Origin: Pascua guehoae
Taxonomy: Eukaryota; Basidiomycota; Tremellomycetes; Trichosporonales; Trichosporonaceae
DNA length: 64,000 nucleotides
Reading direction: 5' to 3'
NCBI GenBank assembly: GCA_001600415.1
Contig: BCJX01000001.1
Location: forward strand, 1,832,040 to 1,896,039
Under the pieces are notes generated by a model. That model made no database searches. It was not told where the DNA came from and saw only the letters and a program-made list of their open reading frames with translations. Shown here piece by piece: positions 33,950 to 45,972 of the stretch. Position numbers and translations under genes: made by a program. The stretch's first letter is position 1. Every line of letters begins with the position of its first letter.

Positions 33950-36900
33950 CTACACCCTGCGGTTGAACGTGTGCTTTACCCACAGGGCGCCCTCGCCCAT
34001 CTTTGCGGCCATGACCTGCGTCGTGGTGGGTGCGGGGGTATCGGGCTCAAACCACGAGACCTCTTCTTCCTCCTCGATGGGGTCTGGGGGCGGTGCCGGG
34101 GTGGGCGCCGAGGCGGGCGCGTACCGGCCCCCAGGGGTGGGTGAGCGCATGTGCATCGAGCGCACCGAGCGGGCTGTGGTGGGCGAGTGCACCGAGGGAG
34201 CGTAGAGGGAGCGCGTGGTGGGGGTCGGCGAGTAGGGGTTTGAGGGGGTGGGTGAGGGTGCGGCGCGGGAGGGTGCGCGGGATGTGTGAGAGATGCGCGA
34301 TGTGCGGGATTGGCGCGAGGGTGCGCGCGGGCTCGAGGCCGAGGAGTGGGGCGAGTGGACTGAACGCGGTGTGCGCGGAAACTGCACGGTCTGGGGGGAG
34401 GCAAAGGGAGGTGTAGCGAGGGGAGGCTGCGGAGCGGGGCGTGGCGACTCCAAAAAGCCCGGGTCGGGGTCCAGGCGCGAGGCCACCGTCGTGAACGAGT
34501 GTATGCTCGGCGACGGCGTGTGGCTCCGGTACGAGGGTGAAAAGGGGCGCGCCTGCGAGGGCGCGCGCGAATGTTCCGAGGGGCGATGCTCGTCTGCATC
34601 GGGTGACATCTTGGGCGGGGTAGAGGGCGGGATCGAGTCCATGCTCGAGCGTGACGAACTCTCTTGCTGCATGCCGAGTGGCATGATACTCGCCCACCCG
34701 TCAGCGGGCTCGAGGTGCTCGAGGGCTTGGTCGAGTGGCCGAGAGATGACGGGGCGATCCTTGTTCATGCGGTTTCCCGTGCCAAACGACCATGCTGAGC
34801 CAGTAGACGACTTGTTGCGCTTGTGCGACGGCGAGAATGGTCGCGGGTGCCGAGGGCTCGGCGTTGGGTTGGGCTTGGAGGTTGCATGTGGCGGGGTTGC
34901 ACAGCCAGACGAAGGCTGGCCGCCCGCTGTGGGCATTGACGACCCAGCAGACGAGCCCTTGGATGCAGCCGACGACAACGACCCCTTTGAATCATTCCCT
35001 TTCAGCCATGGGCGGCTGGGAGGCTGCGGCAGGTCGTCGTGGTCTGGATAGTATGCCGTCTCCATCAGCGCGTTTTGACGCGCCGCGAGCTCGGTCGATG
35101 TAAGCGGGCCTGGTGTGGGCGTCGGTGGCAGAGGCGGGGTAAAGGTTGGGGTTAATGTTGATGCCGAGGTAAGGGCAGAGGTTATTGTCTTCGTCGGGCT
35201 ATCGACGCCAAGGGGAGGGATGGCGTCAATGTCATTGTGCAACCACGGCGAAGAACTGGGACCGGCGTCGTCAAAGTCCATGATGAGGTCGCCATCCACC
35301 GCACGTACGCCCGTGGCGTTTGGACTCTTGATGCTCGCTGTGCCGGCGACATGACCACTCTGGCCATTGAACGCGACCCTCTGACCGACGCCGCGTGCCG
35401 CCTGATCACGCCCGCGCCCTCGAAAGCTGACAAGCTTGGCGGCCTTGGCGGCAACCTGGTCCAACACCTTGGGCTTGGACGTGGGCTTGTCGACCAGATC
35501 GTGAAAGTCCAAGCCAAGGACGACAGCTGCCTTGCGAGGCGCATGCTTGGGCAAGAAGATGTAATTCTTCTCATCCAGGGCCTCTTCTGGCCTCCGCCCG
35601 TTTGCACGTGGGTCAGAGCTGGGGCGAGCCGCCGTCTGGGAGACTGGCGTCGTGGCTTGTTCTTCAGACGTCGGGCGGCGGCGTTGGGTGCCGCTCTTGG
35701 CACTGCCGGTGCGAATGGAGTCTGGGTGTGCGACTTCTGCAGGGGAAGAACTCGAGGGTGCTGATGGGTCCGAGGTACCAACCACCGCACCAACGTCAGT
35801 GGAGCTAACCTCCTCCGCCTTTGGGTAGTAGAAGCCCAAGCCTACTGCGAATGAACGAGGGCTTGGGCGTTCGTCCGGAAGCGGGGGAAGGGGGAGGTTG
35901 GAAAAGCGCCCGAGGTCAAGGGGCGCTGGGCGTGACCGGCGGTGGAGGGAGCGCGAGACTGTGGAGAAGAGAGGGCCAGGCGTATGTTCAGGAATGAGGC
36001 GCTTGGGTGGCTCGCACTCGGTGGCTGCTGTCGATGTCTCCGGCACCGCCTCCTTTTCCGGTGCTTCTGTCGACGGCTTTGGCACCGGCACTGCAGGGAG
36101 CTTCTTCACTGGTGCTCGTGTTGGCGGCTGCGGCACTGCCGGGAGCTTCTTCACCGGGGGTCGTGGCGGCGGCTCTGGCACTGAAGGGAGCTTCTTCACA
36201 GGGGCCTTTCCAGGAATAGGAGGCAGTGGGCGGGCCCCAGCGACAGACGAGACAGAGTCGCGTGGGACGGGTGCGGGGGAAGCCGTAGCGGGTGCGGGGG
36301 AGGGGGAGGGGCACACCACTGTGGAGGGGGCTGGCGGCGTGGTTGTCTGAGTCGCCGGGATAGGGTGGGTGGAGGCGCTGGAGGCGCTAGCAGCAACCGG
36401 CGGCTGGGGCAGGGGGCGTTTTGGCTGGGTGACTTTGTTGGCAGGTGGCTCGTCGGCAGGTGGATCCCATACTTCGCTCAGACCCAGCACGCTGTCCTCA
36501 AATGCATGAGCTCCCGGTGGTGACGGTGATGTGTCCACTGGGCTGGGCACAGGGTTGTCGACCGCGCTGCCAATGGACAATGACGAACATGAGTCGGAAA
36601 GGAAGGGGAGGGGAGGGGGCGACGAGCGGCGTGGTGACGGAAGAGGCACAGGGACTGGCGAGCAGGGAGTCGTCGGGAGGGACGAGATTGAAGCCCGCTC
36701 GGGAAGGTCGTCGTTAAAGGGGAGAAACCGGCCACTGGCAGAAGGGTAAAAGTCGACTAGGAAGTGAGTCAAGTGCGGTAATAATGGCGAGTGACGTGCA
36801 GGTGTCACAACATGTGTTGTGGTGGAGGGGCAGGTACTCACCACACTGGTCGTTGTAAGTGTTATACCATGGGTCGATCTTCTGCACGCGGAGAGGTTGG

Positions 36901-37202
36901 GTGATCTGGTACTTCATGTCGACCGAGTTGGTGAGGATAGTGCGGTCGATCAATGGTGGAGCGTCTGCCTGCATGGCACGCGCTCCTGGGCTAACAATGC
37001 GTCCTAGTGGCTCAGTGAGGGCGACAGACTGGAAGAAGCGGCGTGGGTCGCAGTCGACACCCGCGCCCGTACCCGTCGTGGTTGTGGTTCCTGTTGGTGA
37101 TGGCGAGCGCGAGCTGTACATTGACGCCGAGATGGGCGAGACGGGGTACTCGTCCGACGCGATCGTGGACGGCGCCGCTGGTGGCGAGAGAGTGCTAAGC
37201 AT
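33950..37202 (-). CDS. Large disordered proline-rich protein of unknown function
   Basis: Two exons (37202-36842, 36756-33950) encode 1055 residues; I do not recognise the family. The first ~120 residues have an ordered-looking segment (DPRRFFQSVALTEPLGRIVS, then SVDMKYQITQPLRVQKIDPW) that may be the conserved core. Most of the rest is rich in Pro, Ser and Thr. Residues ~300-360 carry near-repeats of PVKKLPAVP with PPTRA or PPPRP linkers. Many PxxP sequences could bind SH3 domains. The C-terminus ends in a compact segment, MAAKMGEGALWVKHTFNRRV. No signal peptide, membrane segment or enzyme motif is visible. A scaffold or cytoskeleton/polarity adaptor is one possibility, but this is guesswork. 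The single frame of over 900 codons in GC-rich DNA and a clean intron support a real gene. Confidence 0.75.
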
Positions 37203-38486
37203 GAGGGCGGTGCGGTATAGAGTGAAGTGGAGTGGAGTGAAAGGTGTGGGGATGTGAAGGCGAAAGGAGGTAGACGAGTGTGAAGTCACCGGAGTGTGGT
37301 ATGCGCGATGGTGGGTCCGAGGGGGTGAGGGTCTTGTGAATGGTCGAATGGAGAATGGAGAGTGATCAAGATGTTAGGAGCAGGATTCACGCCCGCTCAT
37401 AACGGGCAGGCGGGAAAAGGATGGCAAGGGCGACCGTGTTGGGTTGGGTTGGTAGAGCACAATGGCAATGGAGTAGCAATGCCAAAAGGTGTGACGACAA
37501 GTGTGCGCGTTAAAGAATGGCCATTGTCCTCGCAAAGGGTATCCGAGGGTCAATGGTTTCTGGATATAGACTCGTTTGTCTATCTCTCGCCACCCATGCT
37601 TCCTTTGGTCTGGGATCATTGTCATCGTCTTGCACTTTGCTCGCGTTGCATTGTCGTGTCGTTTATTGTTAGCATGTCCCGCATCAGGATATCCAGCATC
37701 AGGCACGACATGGTTCTGACTCCGCCGGAGTCTGGTCCGTCAACCCCTTTGGGCTTGCTGCTCGGCTGCGGAGCGACCCGCGTTTATCGTGTCGCAGTGC
37801 ATGCAGGGCTGGTGATAGGAATGGAAGCAGAGCGGGAGCGGGAGCATGGTGAGTATAGGCGGGGGTAGAATGCTGGTTAATGGATTATCTGTGCGCGTCG
37901 GCCGTTTCTGTGGTGGCCAGCGGAAGCAGCACGACGCCACGCCCCACACTGCCCCATGGCCCGCGGCCCCGCACACATCGGCTGATGCGTGTGAGCATGT
38001 GTGCATGCGTGCATGCGTGCCGTGGCGTTTGGCTGGGGCGGGGGTGGAGAAATGGGGGTGACAAGTGGCGAGCTGTGCAACACGAGAGAGAGGGCGAAGG
38101 GAGAACAATAGAGGCAAAGAGGCAATCACCACGTAAAGAGAGGCGTTTGCTTGCTTCGTCATTATTTGCCCAGTGCCACAAAAACGCCACAGTTAGCCAC
38201 CCAGGCTAGAGTCAGGCACTTCAGGCCTAACAACTGTGTTGTTTTAGGCATGAAAATATAATCCTTTAGCTTATTCACGCCTATCCATTCCCGAAGGTGG
38301 ATCGACGGGGTTTGGGTTTGGTCCCGACGGCAATGGCCCGCCGCGTTGTCGTGACGTGACATACGAAGCCAAGGGGGGGAAGCATCGCGCTCATCGCTCG
38401 CTGCTTGCCATCCATCTGATCCTGCACACCACCACACAACCCATCCTCCACCTCCAATCCCAACACACCCAACCTCGCGCCCCGAA
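37203..38486. other. Divergent intergenic region, proline-rich gene / USO1
   Basis: 1.28 kb without a supported gene. The USO1 side includes an AT-richer patch (AAAATATAATCC at about 38253) and a CAAC/CCACC-rich leader up to the ATG at 38487. Confidence 0.5.
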
Positions 38487-41400
38487 ATGTCCTACTTTGG
38501 CGCGCGGTTCTCGTCGGCCGTCACGGCCCTGCGCGGCGAGTTGACCGCTGCGCCGCAGACAGCGACGGACACGATCGAAAAGCTCGTGGAGAAGATCCAG
38601 ACGTCGCCGCAGGTCGACGATCGCCGCACCGCCGTGCTCGGCCTCAAGGGTCTGAGTCGCGACTGGCGCCAGGACGTGGGCCGCGCGGCGTTGCCGTCCC
38701 TCATTGCTGTACTCCGCCACGACGCGCCGTACGATACCGAGATTGCAAAGGCCGTGCTGGAGACGCTCATGTCACTGTGCGAGACTGCCGAGAAGGTGAG
38801 CGCCGTGACATGATACGCGCGACGTAATGCTGACTCTCTTAGCCAACAAAGGAAGACCCAGGACTGCGTCACATTGACATCTTCCTCGAGGTGAGCTCCC
38901 CATGACACTATCGTCTATGACACTCCGGCGGGTCTCCCTGCCCCTCGACAACACGGACTGACCCACAGACTCCCGAGCCCTTCCACTCGGTCCTGCAGAT
39001 TCTTGCTACGTCACCCGTCTTCTACCCGCGCTTCTATGCGGTCCAATTCCTGTCACAACTCCTCACGGCTCGCCCCACCTTGGCACAGGGCTACATCCTC
39101 TCGGCACCACCGCCGGGCGTCGACGGCGTCCTCTCGGTCCTTGACCCGCAGGCACCCGCACCAGGCGAGCGCAGCTTTGGCGGCGGCGCGAGCGAGATGC
39201 TTCGCAACGAGGCTCTGCTCCTCCTTCCTGCCTTGTTGGCAGGCAACGCAGACCTGCAGAAGATTATCGCCTTCTCGGGCGCATTTGAAAAGCTCCTCGA
39301 CGTCATCCGCACAGAAGACGGCATCGAGGGCGGACTGGTGGTCCAAGATGCGCTCACCGTCATTGGCAACCTCCTCCGCTTCAATGTTTCCAACCAGGTA
39401 TGTTTACGCGCACTGCTCCACACAACACTCTCAGCTAATACTTGCAGAACCTCTTCCGCGAACTGTCGCTCATCCCCTCCATCCCACCCATCCTCCACTT
39501 TCCGTCACCACTCGCCCCAGATGCGCCTGCGCCGGACGCGTTTGCGCTCCAGGACTGGCCCGAACAGAAGCTGCACAATGCCGGAATCGTGCTCGGCTTG
39601 ATACGCATGCTCGTTGGCGGTCCGGGCGGTGGCAACCAGTCGGCCATGGCCAACGCCGGCGTGACACGGTGCCTCCTCGAGCTCGCCCTCGCGTCCAACG
39701 CACCCAGCGGCCTCAAGTCGCAGGCCCTCAACACTCTGGCACCCATCATGGTCTCATCCCTGGCCAACCAGTCGTTCATGTCGGCGCTCATGATCTCTCC
39801 GCTCGTGCCCGTTCACGCGGACAATGAGCACCCCAACGGTGGCTTTATCCGATTGCCACCAAAGCCAGCAGTCGTTGCGCTCGTCGCGGCTGTTGTCGAG
39901 GGCGACCCAAGCGCAGGCGGCAAGGGTCTCCGAGGACGTGCAGCGGGTGTCAACATGTTCGATGTGGGTAGCTGAACGGATTTTCGATTGCGTTAGCTAA
40001 CCTTCAGGCCTATGTCACTGGCAACGACGATGCACGAATCGGGATCCTGTCATCCATGGTGCCCCCGCCGACAGACAACCCGAACTCCAACTATCCCGAC
40101 CAGCCCCAGTCTGCGGGCTCGCTCATCCTCTCTGGCCTGCTGGACATTCACACGGGCGACGAGTCGTGGGACCCGTACCGGCCGCTCTTTTCGTGCCTAC
40201 TGCTGGCACACCTGGTGCGCAACTCGGAACACGGCAAGCGGCTGGCGCGTGAAATCTCGTTCCCGAGCGGAGACGACGACGATTCAACCGTGTCGCTCAT
40301 CCAGCTGATTGTCGGCAACCTGATGCTCGCGTCCAATTCGCAGGCCGAGGCGGCCAGCCGGGCAGCCAAGGAGGGCAAGGCCGAGGACGCGACCGCCGAG
40401 GAGGACTGGACGCGCGTCATTGTCGGCTACCTCGTGCTCCTGTGTACCTGGCTGTGGGACAGTCCCAAGTCGGTCAAGGAGTTCCTGAGCGAGAGTGGAA
40501 ACCTGCAGGTGGTGAGTATGATGGAGCCTCCACATCTCTTGCAGCGTTGCGCTAACAGCATAGCTCATCGGACCCATTACGCAGACCACCGGCATCGACC
40601 CGCTCGTGCAGGGCCTGTGTGCGTTCCTGCTCGGCGTGTGCTACGAGTTCAACCGCGAGCCCGGAGAGATTACGCGCGCGTCGCTGCACCCGATCTTGCA
40701 CTCGCGCATCGGGCCAGACCAGTTTGTGTCGCGCATGGCACGTCTGCGCGAGGACCCGCGCTTCCGGGCGGTGCAGCCCGAGGTATTCGACACAGAGGGC
40801 GAGGAGGGCGGGGCTGCGCAGCAGGTCGAGGCCGACGACGACGAGGGTCTCGAGTTGTGGTTTGACTGGGCGTTTGTCGACTTCTGGAAGAACCATTATT
40901 GTGAGCAGCCCACCCTGGTGGAGGGGTGCGAAAACGCCTTGCATTTCCGCTAACGCTGCAGACCAGATCCAGCGCTCTATCGCGGTCGACCCCGACATTG
41001 TGCAGGGCGCGACGACGGCGGCAGACAGCGAAACGGCCGAGATTATCATGTCGCTGCGAACAAAGCTCAAGGCGCAGACGGACGAGGTGGTCGGCCTGCA
41101 GGCCAAGCTGACGAGCCTTGCGTCCGAGCACGCAAAGGAAAAGGACCACTTGGCGGGCGAGATCCAGTCGCTCTCGGAACAGCTGGCGGCGGCAACGGCC
41201 AACTCGGGGGAGGCCGAACTCGAGACGCTCCGTGCCGACCTGACCGCGGCGCGCGAGCAGGTCGCGTCGGGGTTAGCAGACAGCGCCGCGCTCGCCGAGG
41301 CGCGCACCGAGCTCGAGAGCGCGCGCAAGGAGCTGGCCCAGCTGGAAGCGACAAAGAAGCAGCTTGACGAGACGCAGACAAAGCTCACGGCCGCAGAGCA

Positions 41401-41713
41401 GGAGCGCGACCTCGCAAAGGCCGTCGCAAAGGCAAAGGCAAAGGAGACAAAGGGAGGCAAGGGCAAGGGCGGCGCAAAGGGAGCAGACGAAGAGGCTGCC
41501 AAACTGCGCGACCAGGTGGCCGCGCTCGAAAAGCAGCTCGCAGACGAGAGGGAAAAGGCGGCCGATACAGACAAGGAGCACGAAGATTTACTTGTGCTGC
41601 TCGAAGAGCTGAGCCAGAAGCGCAAGCGCGACAAGGCGGCCATGCGCGAAAAGGGCCTCGATGTCAGTGAGGATGAGGACGAGGGCGACGATGACGACGA
41701 TGACGACGAGTAG
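38487..41713 (+). CDS. USO1: Vesicular transport factor Uso1/p115
   Basis: Exons 38487-38795, 38843-38890, 38969-39397, 39448-39963, 40008-40511, 40564-40900 and 40962-41713 join to 964 residues. The N-terminal ~640 residues form the armadillo-type globular head: DDRRTAVLGLKGLSRDWRQDVG, DIFLETPEPFHSVLQILATS, a VVQDALTVIGNLLRFNVSNQ segment and GLCAFLLGVCYEFN are all characteristic of Uso1/p115. Residues ~680-930 form a heptad-rich coiled coil (SLRTKLKAQTDEVVGLQAKL onward). The protein ends in an acidic tail of Asp and Glu, as p115 does. It tethers ER-derived COPII vesicles to the cis-Golgi with Ypt1/Rab1. The coiled coil is much shorter than that of S. cerevisiae Uso1 and closer to metazoan p115 in length. 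Confidence 0.95.
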
Positions 41714-42300
41714 AAGTGTCATGACTTGTAAACCCATGCACGGTAGATTTCCTCGGCGAGGTGTGTTGTTGGCCCGGTCTTGTTGGGATCATCAAGTCGT
41801 GCGAATGCTGTGGGGTGCTGCGGATACTGGTTTCCGAGTTCAGAGTGTTCTTTCTTGTGACTTGGTATGTCACCTGACCATGTGTTTTCTCAGCAGAGCC
41901 ACCGACCACCTATTGCCTCACACTCGCTTGCACCCCACGCAACGCCAAACATGCCACACTCGGTGAGCATCATGGCAGCATGCATGCGCCTATCCCGAGG
42001 TATCTGCTACATACAATGCTGGTATGGCGGGGCTCTACTGCGACAACGCGGGCTTGGCTTCACAAACGACGATCGGGGACACATGACGACTGGGACGGTG
42101 GAGGGGATCATGCAGAGATGGAGTCTTGACTCGTCTGGCATAATGGAGAGCAGGTGGAACAAAAGAAACCACAGAGAAAGAGTCTGGGGGTGGGGGTTGC
42201 AAAAGATGAGTCTGGAACGAGCACATGAGTAGGCATCGTCTCCGAGTCACAGAGCTGGAGCTTGCGGTCACGGGGACAGGTATGAGATTCAAACTCGTGG
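41714..42300. other. Intergenic region between convergent USO1 and Zn2Cys6 genes
   Basis: 587 bp with no coding signal; it presumably holds the two 3' UTRs. Confidence 0.6.
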
Positions 42301-45300
42301 TCACGGGGCTTGCTGGCCCGAGCCGCCGACGGCGACCGGCGGGGGCGGCATGGTGGCTGTAGGCGAGAGGGTGGTCATGTCGATATCTGGCTCGAGCTTG
42401 ATGTTAAACATGGATGCCCAGATTTGTGGGAGACTGAGCGACTCTGCCGTGTTGGCATACGCTGGCAGGCCCGAATCGGGCTGTGGTAGACTCCATGGCT
42501 GCAAGAACGGCTCACTCTCGCGCCGCGTAATGGTCGGATGCTCGTCGACAAAGAGGCCGTCATGGTGTCCGGGGTGGTTGGCCTGCGACAGGCCCGAGGG
42601 GAAGGCGGGGACCGAGGGGTCAAGGTTGAGGCCAGGGAAGAGGGGCGCCGACGAGTCGACGCCCGCACTTGGCCCGTGGCCAGCCGTCGCACCAGTGCCG
42701 TCGGCCGCGTGCGTACCGTCGTGCGGGTGATGCTGCGCCGTCGCCGCACTGGCAAAGTCAGCACCAATACCACCAAAGAGGTAAGGGTAGGCGGGGTTTG
42801 TATTTGCAGGGGGATGGTCTGGAGGATGCGCGGCTGCGTACGTTGCAAGCTTTTCGAGGCGGACGAGCCCCCCACACAAGTCGCTCTGCACAGGGTGTGC
42901 AATGTTCCAATTCGTTGTGCGATTCTCGAAAATGGTAATGGCACCCCGCAGGTCGTCAAGACACCGCTCGGCCAGCTCGGTGCCAGGTTCGCGGATCGCG
43001 AGGAACGCGCACACGGTGCCTGCGTGGAACGCGCGGTACGACATGGTCCACCACGACCAGGCAATCGATGCCTTTGTTCGAACCATGGCAGCGTAGGCCT
43101 GGAGGATAATGTGAGCTGATCGGCCGCACAAGCTCGACGACTCGGGATACGCCGACGGGTCGGTCCTCAGGTAGGGTCGATGGAGGATCAGACTGGGTGG
43201 TGTGAGTAAGGACGTATGACTCAGACTTGGCGACGAGGCTTACACAAGGATAAAAGTCTTGACCACGAGTGCCAGCGTTTGGTTGATGCGCACCTTTGAC
43301 CGCTTGGTGAGGTGGTCAAGGCTCTTGTCGTCGGCGTCGAAACGCATACCTTCTGGGAGGTGCGAGTACCAGTCGAATATGTCGCGACCGAGGCGGATCG
43401 CGTCCACATACGTGTTGCCAACGACTGTGGGCGGATGCACTGTCTCACTTTCGTGGACCGTCGGCGTAAACCACCCCATGTACGTGTTGCGAGCCGTGAT
43501 GGGGTCGACGCAAAAGACACGGTTGAGCAGCTCGAGCGACGGCAGTGTCAACTGGAAATAGGCCGTGTGGAACGTTTCGTCGCTCGTCTCGGGGTCAAGA
43601 GCATTGTTCACGGGGGCCGCAATAGCCGTACCCGGCTCGTCTGAAAGCGTATCGACATCGACGTCGCGCGGCATCAGACAAGTGTAATAGTTTGTGACCG
43701 TGGGGCGGCCAAACGAAACACTCAAGAGGGCGTCGATACCAGCGACGGTCCACCATACGCGACGGCGGATCTCGGCTTCCTTGAGCGAGATTTTGGGGTC
43801 GAGGTGCATCGGGTCGACATGCAAACCCATGGCGATACACTGGCGCACCAGGCTGCCCGTGAGTGCCCACGAATCAGAGGCCCGCTCGCTGTGGATGAGG
43901 TAGACATTGATGAGGACCTGCACCTGGATCGTGGTGATTGTCGGTGACGACAAGAATGAGCATAAACGCAGGGCCTGGTACGCGGCCGAGAGGTACAGCT
44001 CGCTCTGGAGACGGCTGCTCGTGAGGTCGCCCGAGTCGGCAGGTTGGTTTCCATCGCCATCGCCAAAGATTTCGCCATTACTTGCGCGCACCATGCTGGC
44101 CAGTGCACACACCATAATGTACAGCGCGAGGTGTGAGATGGGTTGGGTGCGCTTCTTGGACGCCGAGAGCGCAAAGAAGGCGCGGTAATCTGCCTTTAGT
44201 GCCGTCTCATCCCAGCCCTGGAAAATGTTTGCAATCTCAGCCATAAACACGTTGAGCAGCACCTCGGCCTCGTCGGCGGTCGGGAGCAGGCCGATAATCT
44301 CGTCGATAAAGTTTTCGTGGCTCCAGATGGTCGTAAACGGAAACGTCTTGCGGTCTGATGAAAACCATCCCGTAAAGGCAAGCTCCTCGGGCACATTCTC
44401 CTCGTTACCCTTGCCAATCACAATCTCACGCAGGCGACGGAACATGGGTTTGCCGGCCGGTGGACCAAGGAATGTCTTGCGGCCAGTAGGATCCGACACG
44501 AGCTCCTCGCCGGGAAGCGTGTGTGACGAGTACGGTTCGGCATAGTGATGGCGACTTGTTGTTGACGATGGCGACGTGCTGTCCACAGCACTTCCGCTTG
44601 CAGTCCCGCTGGGGAAACCGCTGGCCATTGCCGCCTCACCCATCTTGAAGCGCGCATACCGGTCCACAATTGCACGCGGGTTATGTTGGTCGTTGGCCGA
44701 CGAGTTGTTGGTGGCCGTCGCGGCTGCTGCAGCGGCTGCTGCTTCTTTCGCCGCCGCCGACCCGCGGGACGGATGCCGCTGTCGCAACTCGCGCACAACC
44801 TGCTCGAGCTCGGCAATGCGTCGGCGCAGCCGGTCCGTCTCAATGACATCTGGATCGTTGCTGCCATTGTTAGCCCCCCAAAGCACACACGGTGACTCAC
44901 GGGTCGCGTGCCTCGTCTACCTCGTACACACAAGAGCCGGTGAGGCCGAGGGCCGTACACCGTCCGCAAGGACGCTTACGGTCACACTGTAAACGCGTCA
45001 GCCATCCTTCCTCCCGACGGTATCGGGCCCAGGTGACGGACGCCGGTGACGGACGCCGGTGACGGACGCCGGTGACGGACGCCCTGCCCTGGCCGTCTGT
45101 CCCCAGAATCAGTTTTGCTTCCTCCTCACCTTGCGCTTATGGTTGTGGCAGGGAACGCATGAACGGATGGTGCGATTCCGCTTGCGTTTACGGTGGTCGA
45201 CCTTGTCGTCCTCTTGCTCTTCTTCGCCGTCGACCTTGATGGGTGCGGCGAGCACGGGTGGTGGCGCGGGGGCGGGGGCGGGGGCGGCCGCCGCCACGGG

Positions 45301-45972
45301 AGCTGGGGCCGCGTTCTGAGCGCCGTCGGCACCCTGTGCGGTGCCAGGGCGTGACCCCCCACCACCTTCGTTTCCTTGGGGCAATTCGACCTTTACCTGG
45401 TCGTCCATGCTGCGGCGTGGGGGGGAGCCTTCCCACCCCGCAACCTGGCCCTGGTGCATGGACATGTACATGTCGAGGCGTGGGACCGGGTACTGTCCGC
45501 CAGTGTAGTACTGGGCGTCGGGCCCAAGTGAGTGCTGGGCGGCGGCGACGGCGGCGGCCGTGGCGTGGTCGTAACCGACGCCGCCCAGAGGGAAGAGCGT
45601 CTGCTGGTTCTGGTGGGGCTGTCCACCAGGCGCGTGCTGGCCAGGATGACCAAATGTTTGTTGGCCCGGGGCGCCGCCGGGGCTCGACCACGCGCCCGTC
45701 ACCGGCTGGCCCTGGCGCGCAGGCGCCCGAGGCGTGACGGGGCTCGTGTTGCCGGCGGGATAGCCTTGCATGCGGTTAAAGTCGCCAGACGTAGTGTTGA
45801 CTGGGGATGTACCGGTGCCGGACGGAGGGCCCGAATGAGGCGAAGCACTAAGTGGCGCGAGGGAAGGGCGCGGGGGACGTTGTTGCTGTTGCTGCTGGGG
45901 AGGTGGGTTCCGGCCTGGCGGTTGCGCAGGAAGCCCCGACATGCTCGACGTGGCGTACGAAGAAGGGTTCAT
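42301..45972 (-). CDS. Zn2Cys6 fungal transcription factor
   Basis: Exons 45972-45130, 44986-44901, 44860-43244 and 43192-42301 join in frame to 1145 residues. The first ~270 residues are disordered and rich in Gln, Pro and Gly. A basic RKRKRNRTIRSC leads into the zinc cluster, CVPCHNHKRK / CDRKRPCGRCTALGLTGSC, with the canonical CX2CX6CX5CX2CX7C spacing; an intron falls exactly before the third Cys. A short coiled-coil linker follows (DRLRRRIAELEQVVRELRQR). The fungal-specific transcription factor domain occupies roughly residues 450-900 (HLALYIMVCALASMVRAS, SFGRPTVTNYYTCLMPRDVD, LILHRPYL). The C-terminal ~150 residues are low complexity and could be an activation domain. A Met 11 codons upstream (46005) is an alternative start. 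The regulated pathway is unknown. A very long upstream gene-free region may be its regulatory DNA. Confidence 0.88.
45032..45083. repeat. Four perfect 13-bp repeats in the Zn2Cys6 gene intron 1
   Basis: GGTGACGGACGCC occurs four times head to tail at 45032-45083, inside the intron (45129-44987) that splits the zinc cluster. A 13-bp unit would shift frame, which fits a non-coding location. Confidence 0.92.
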
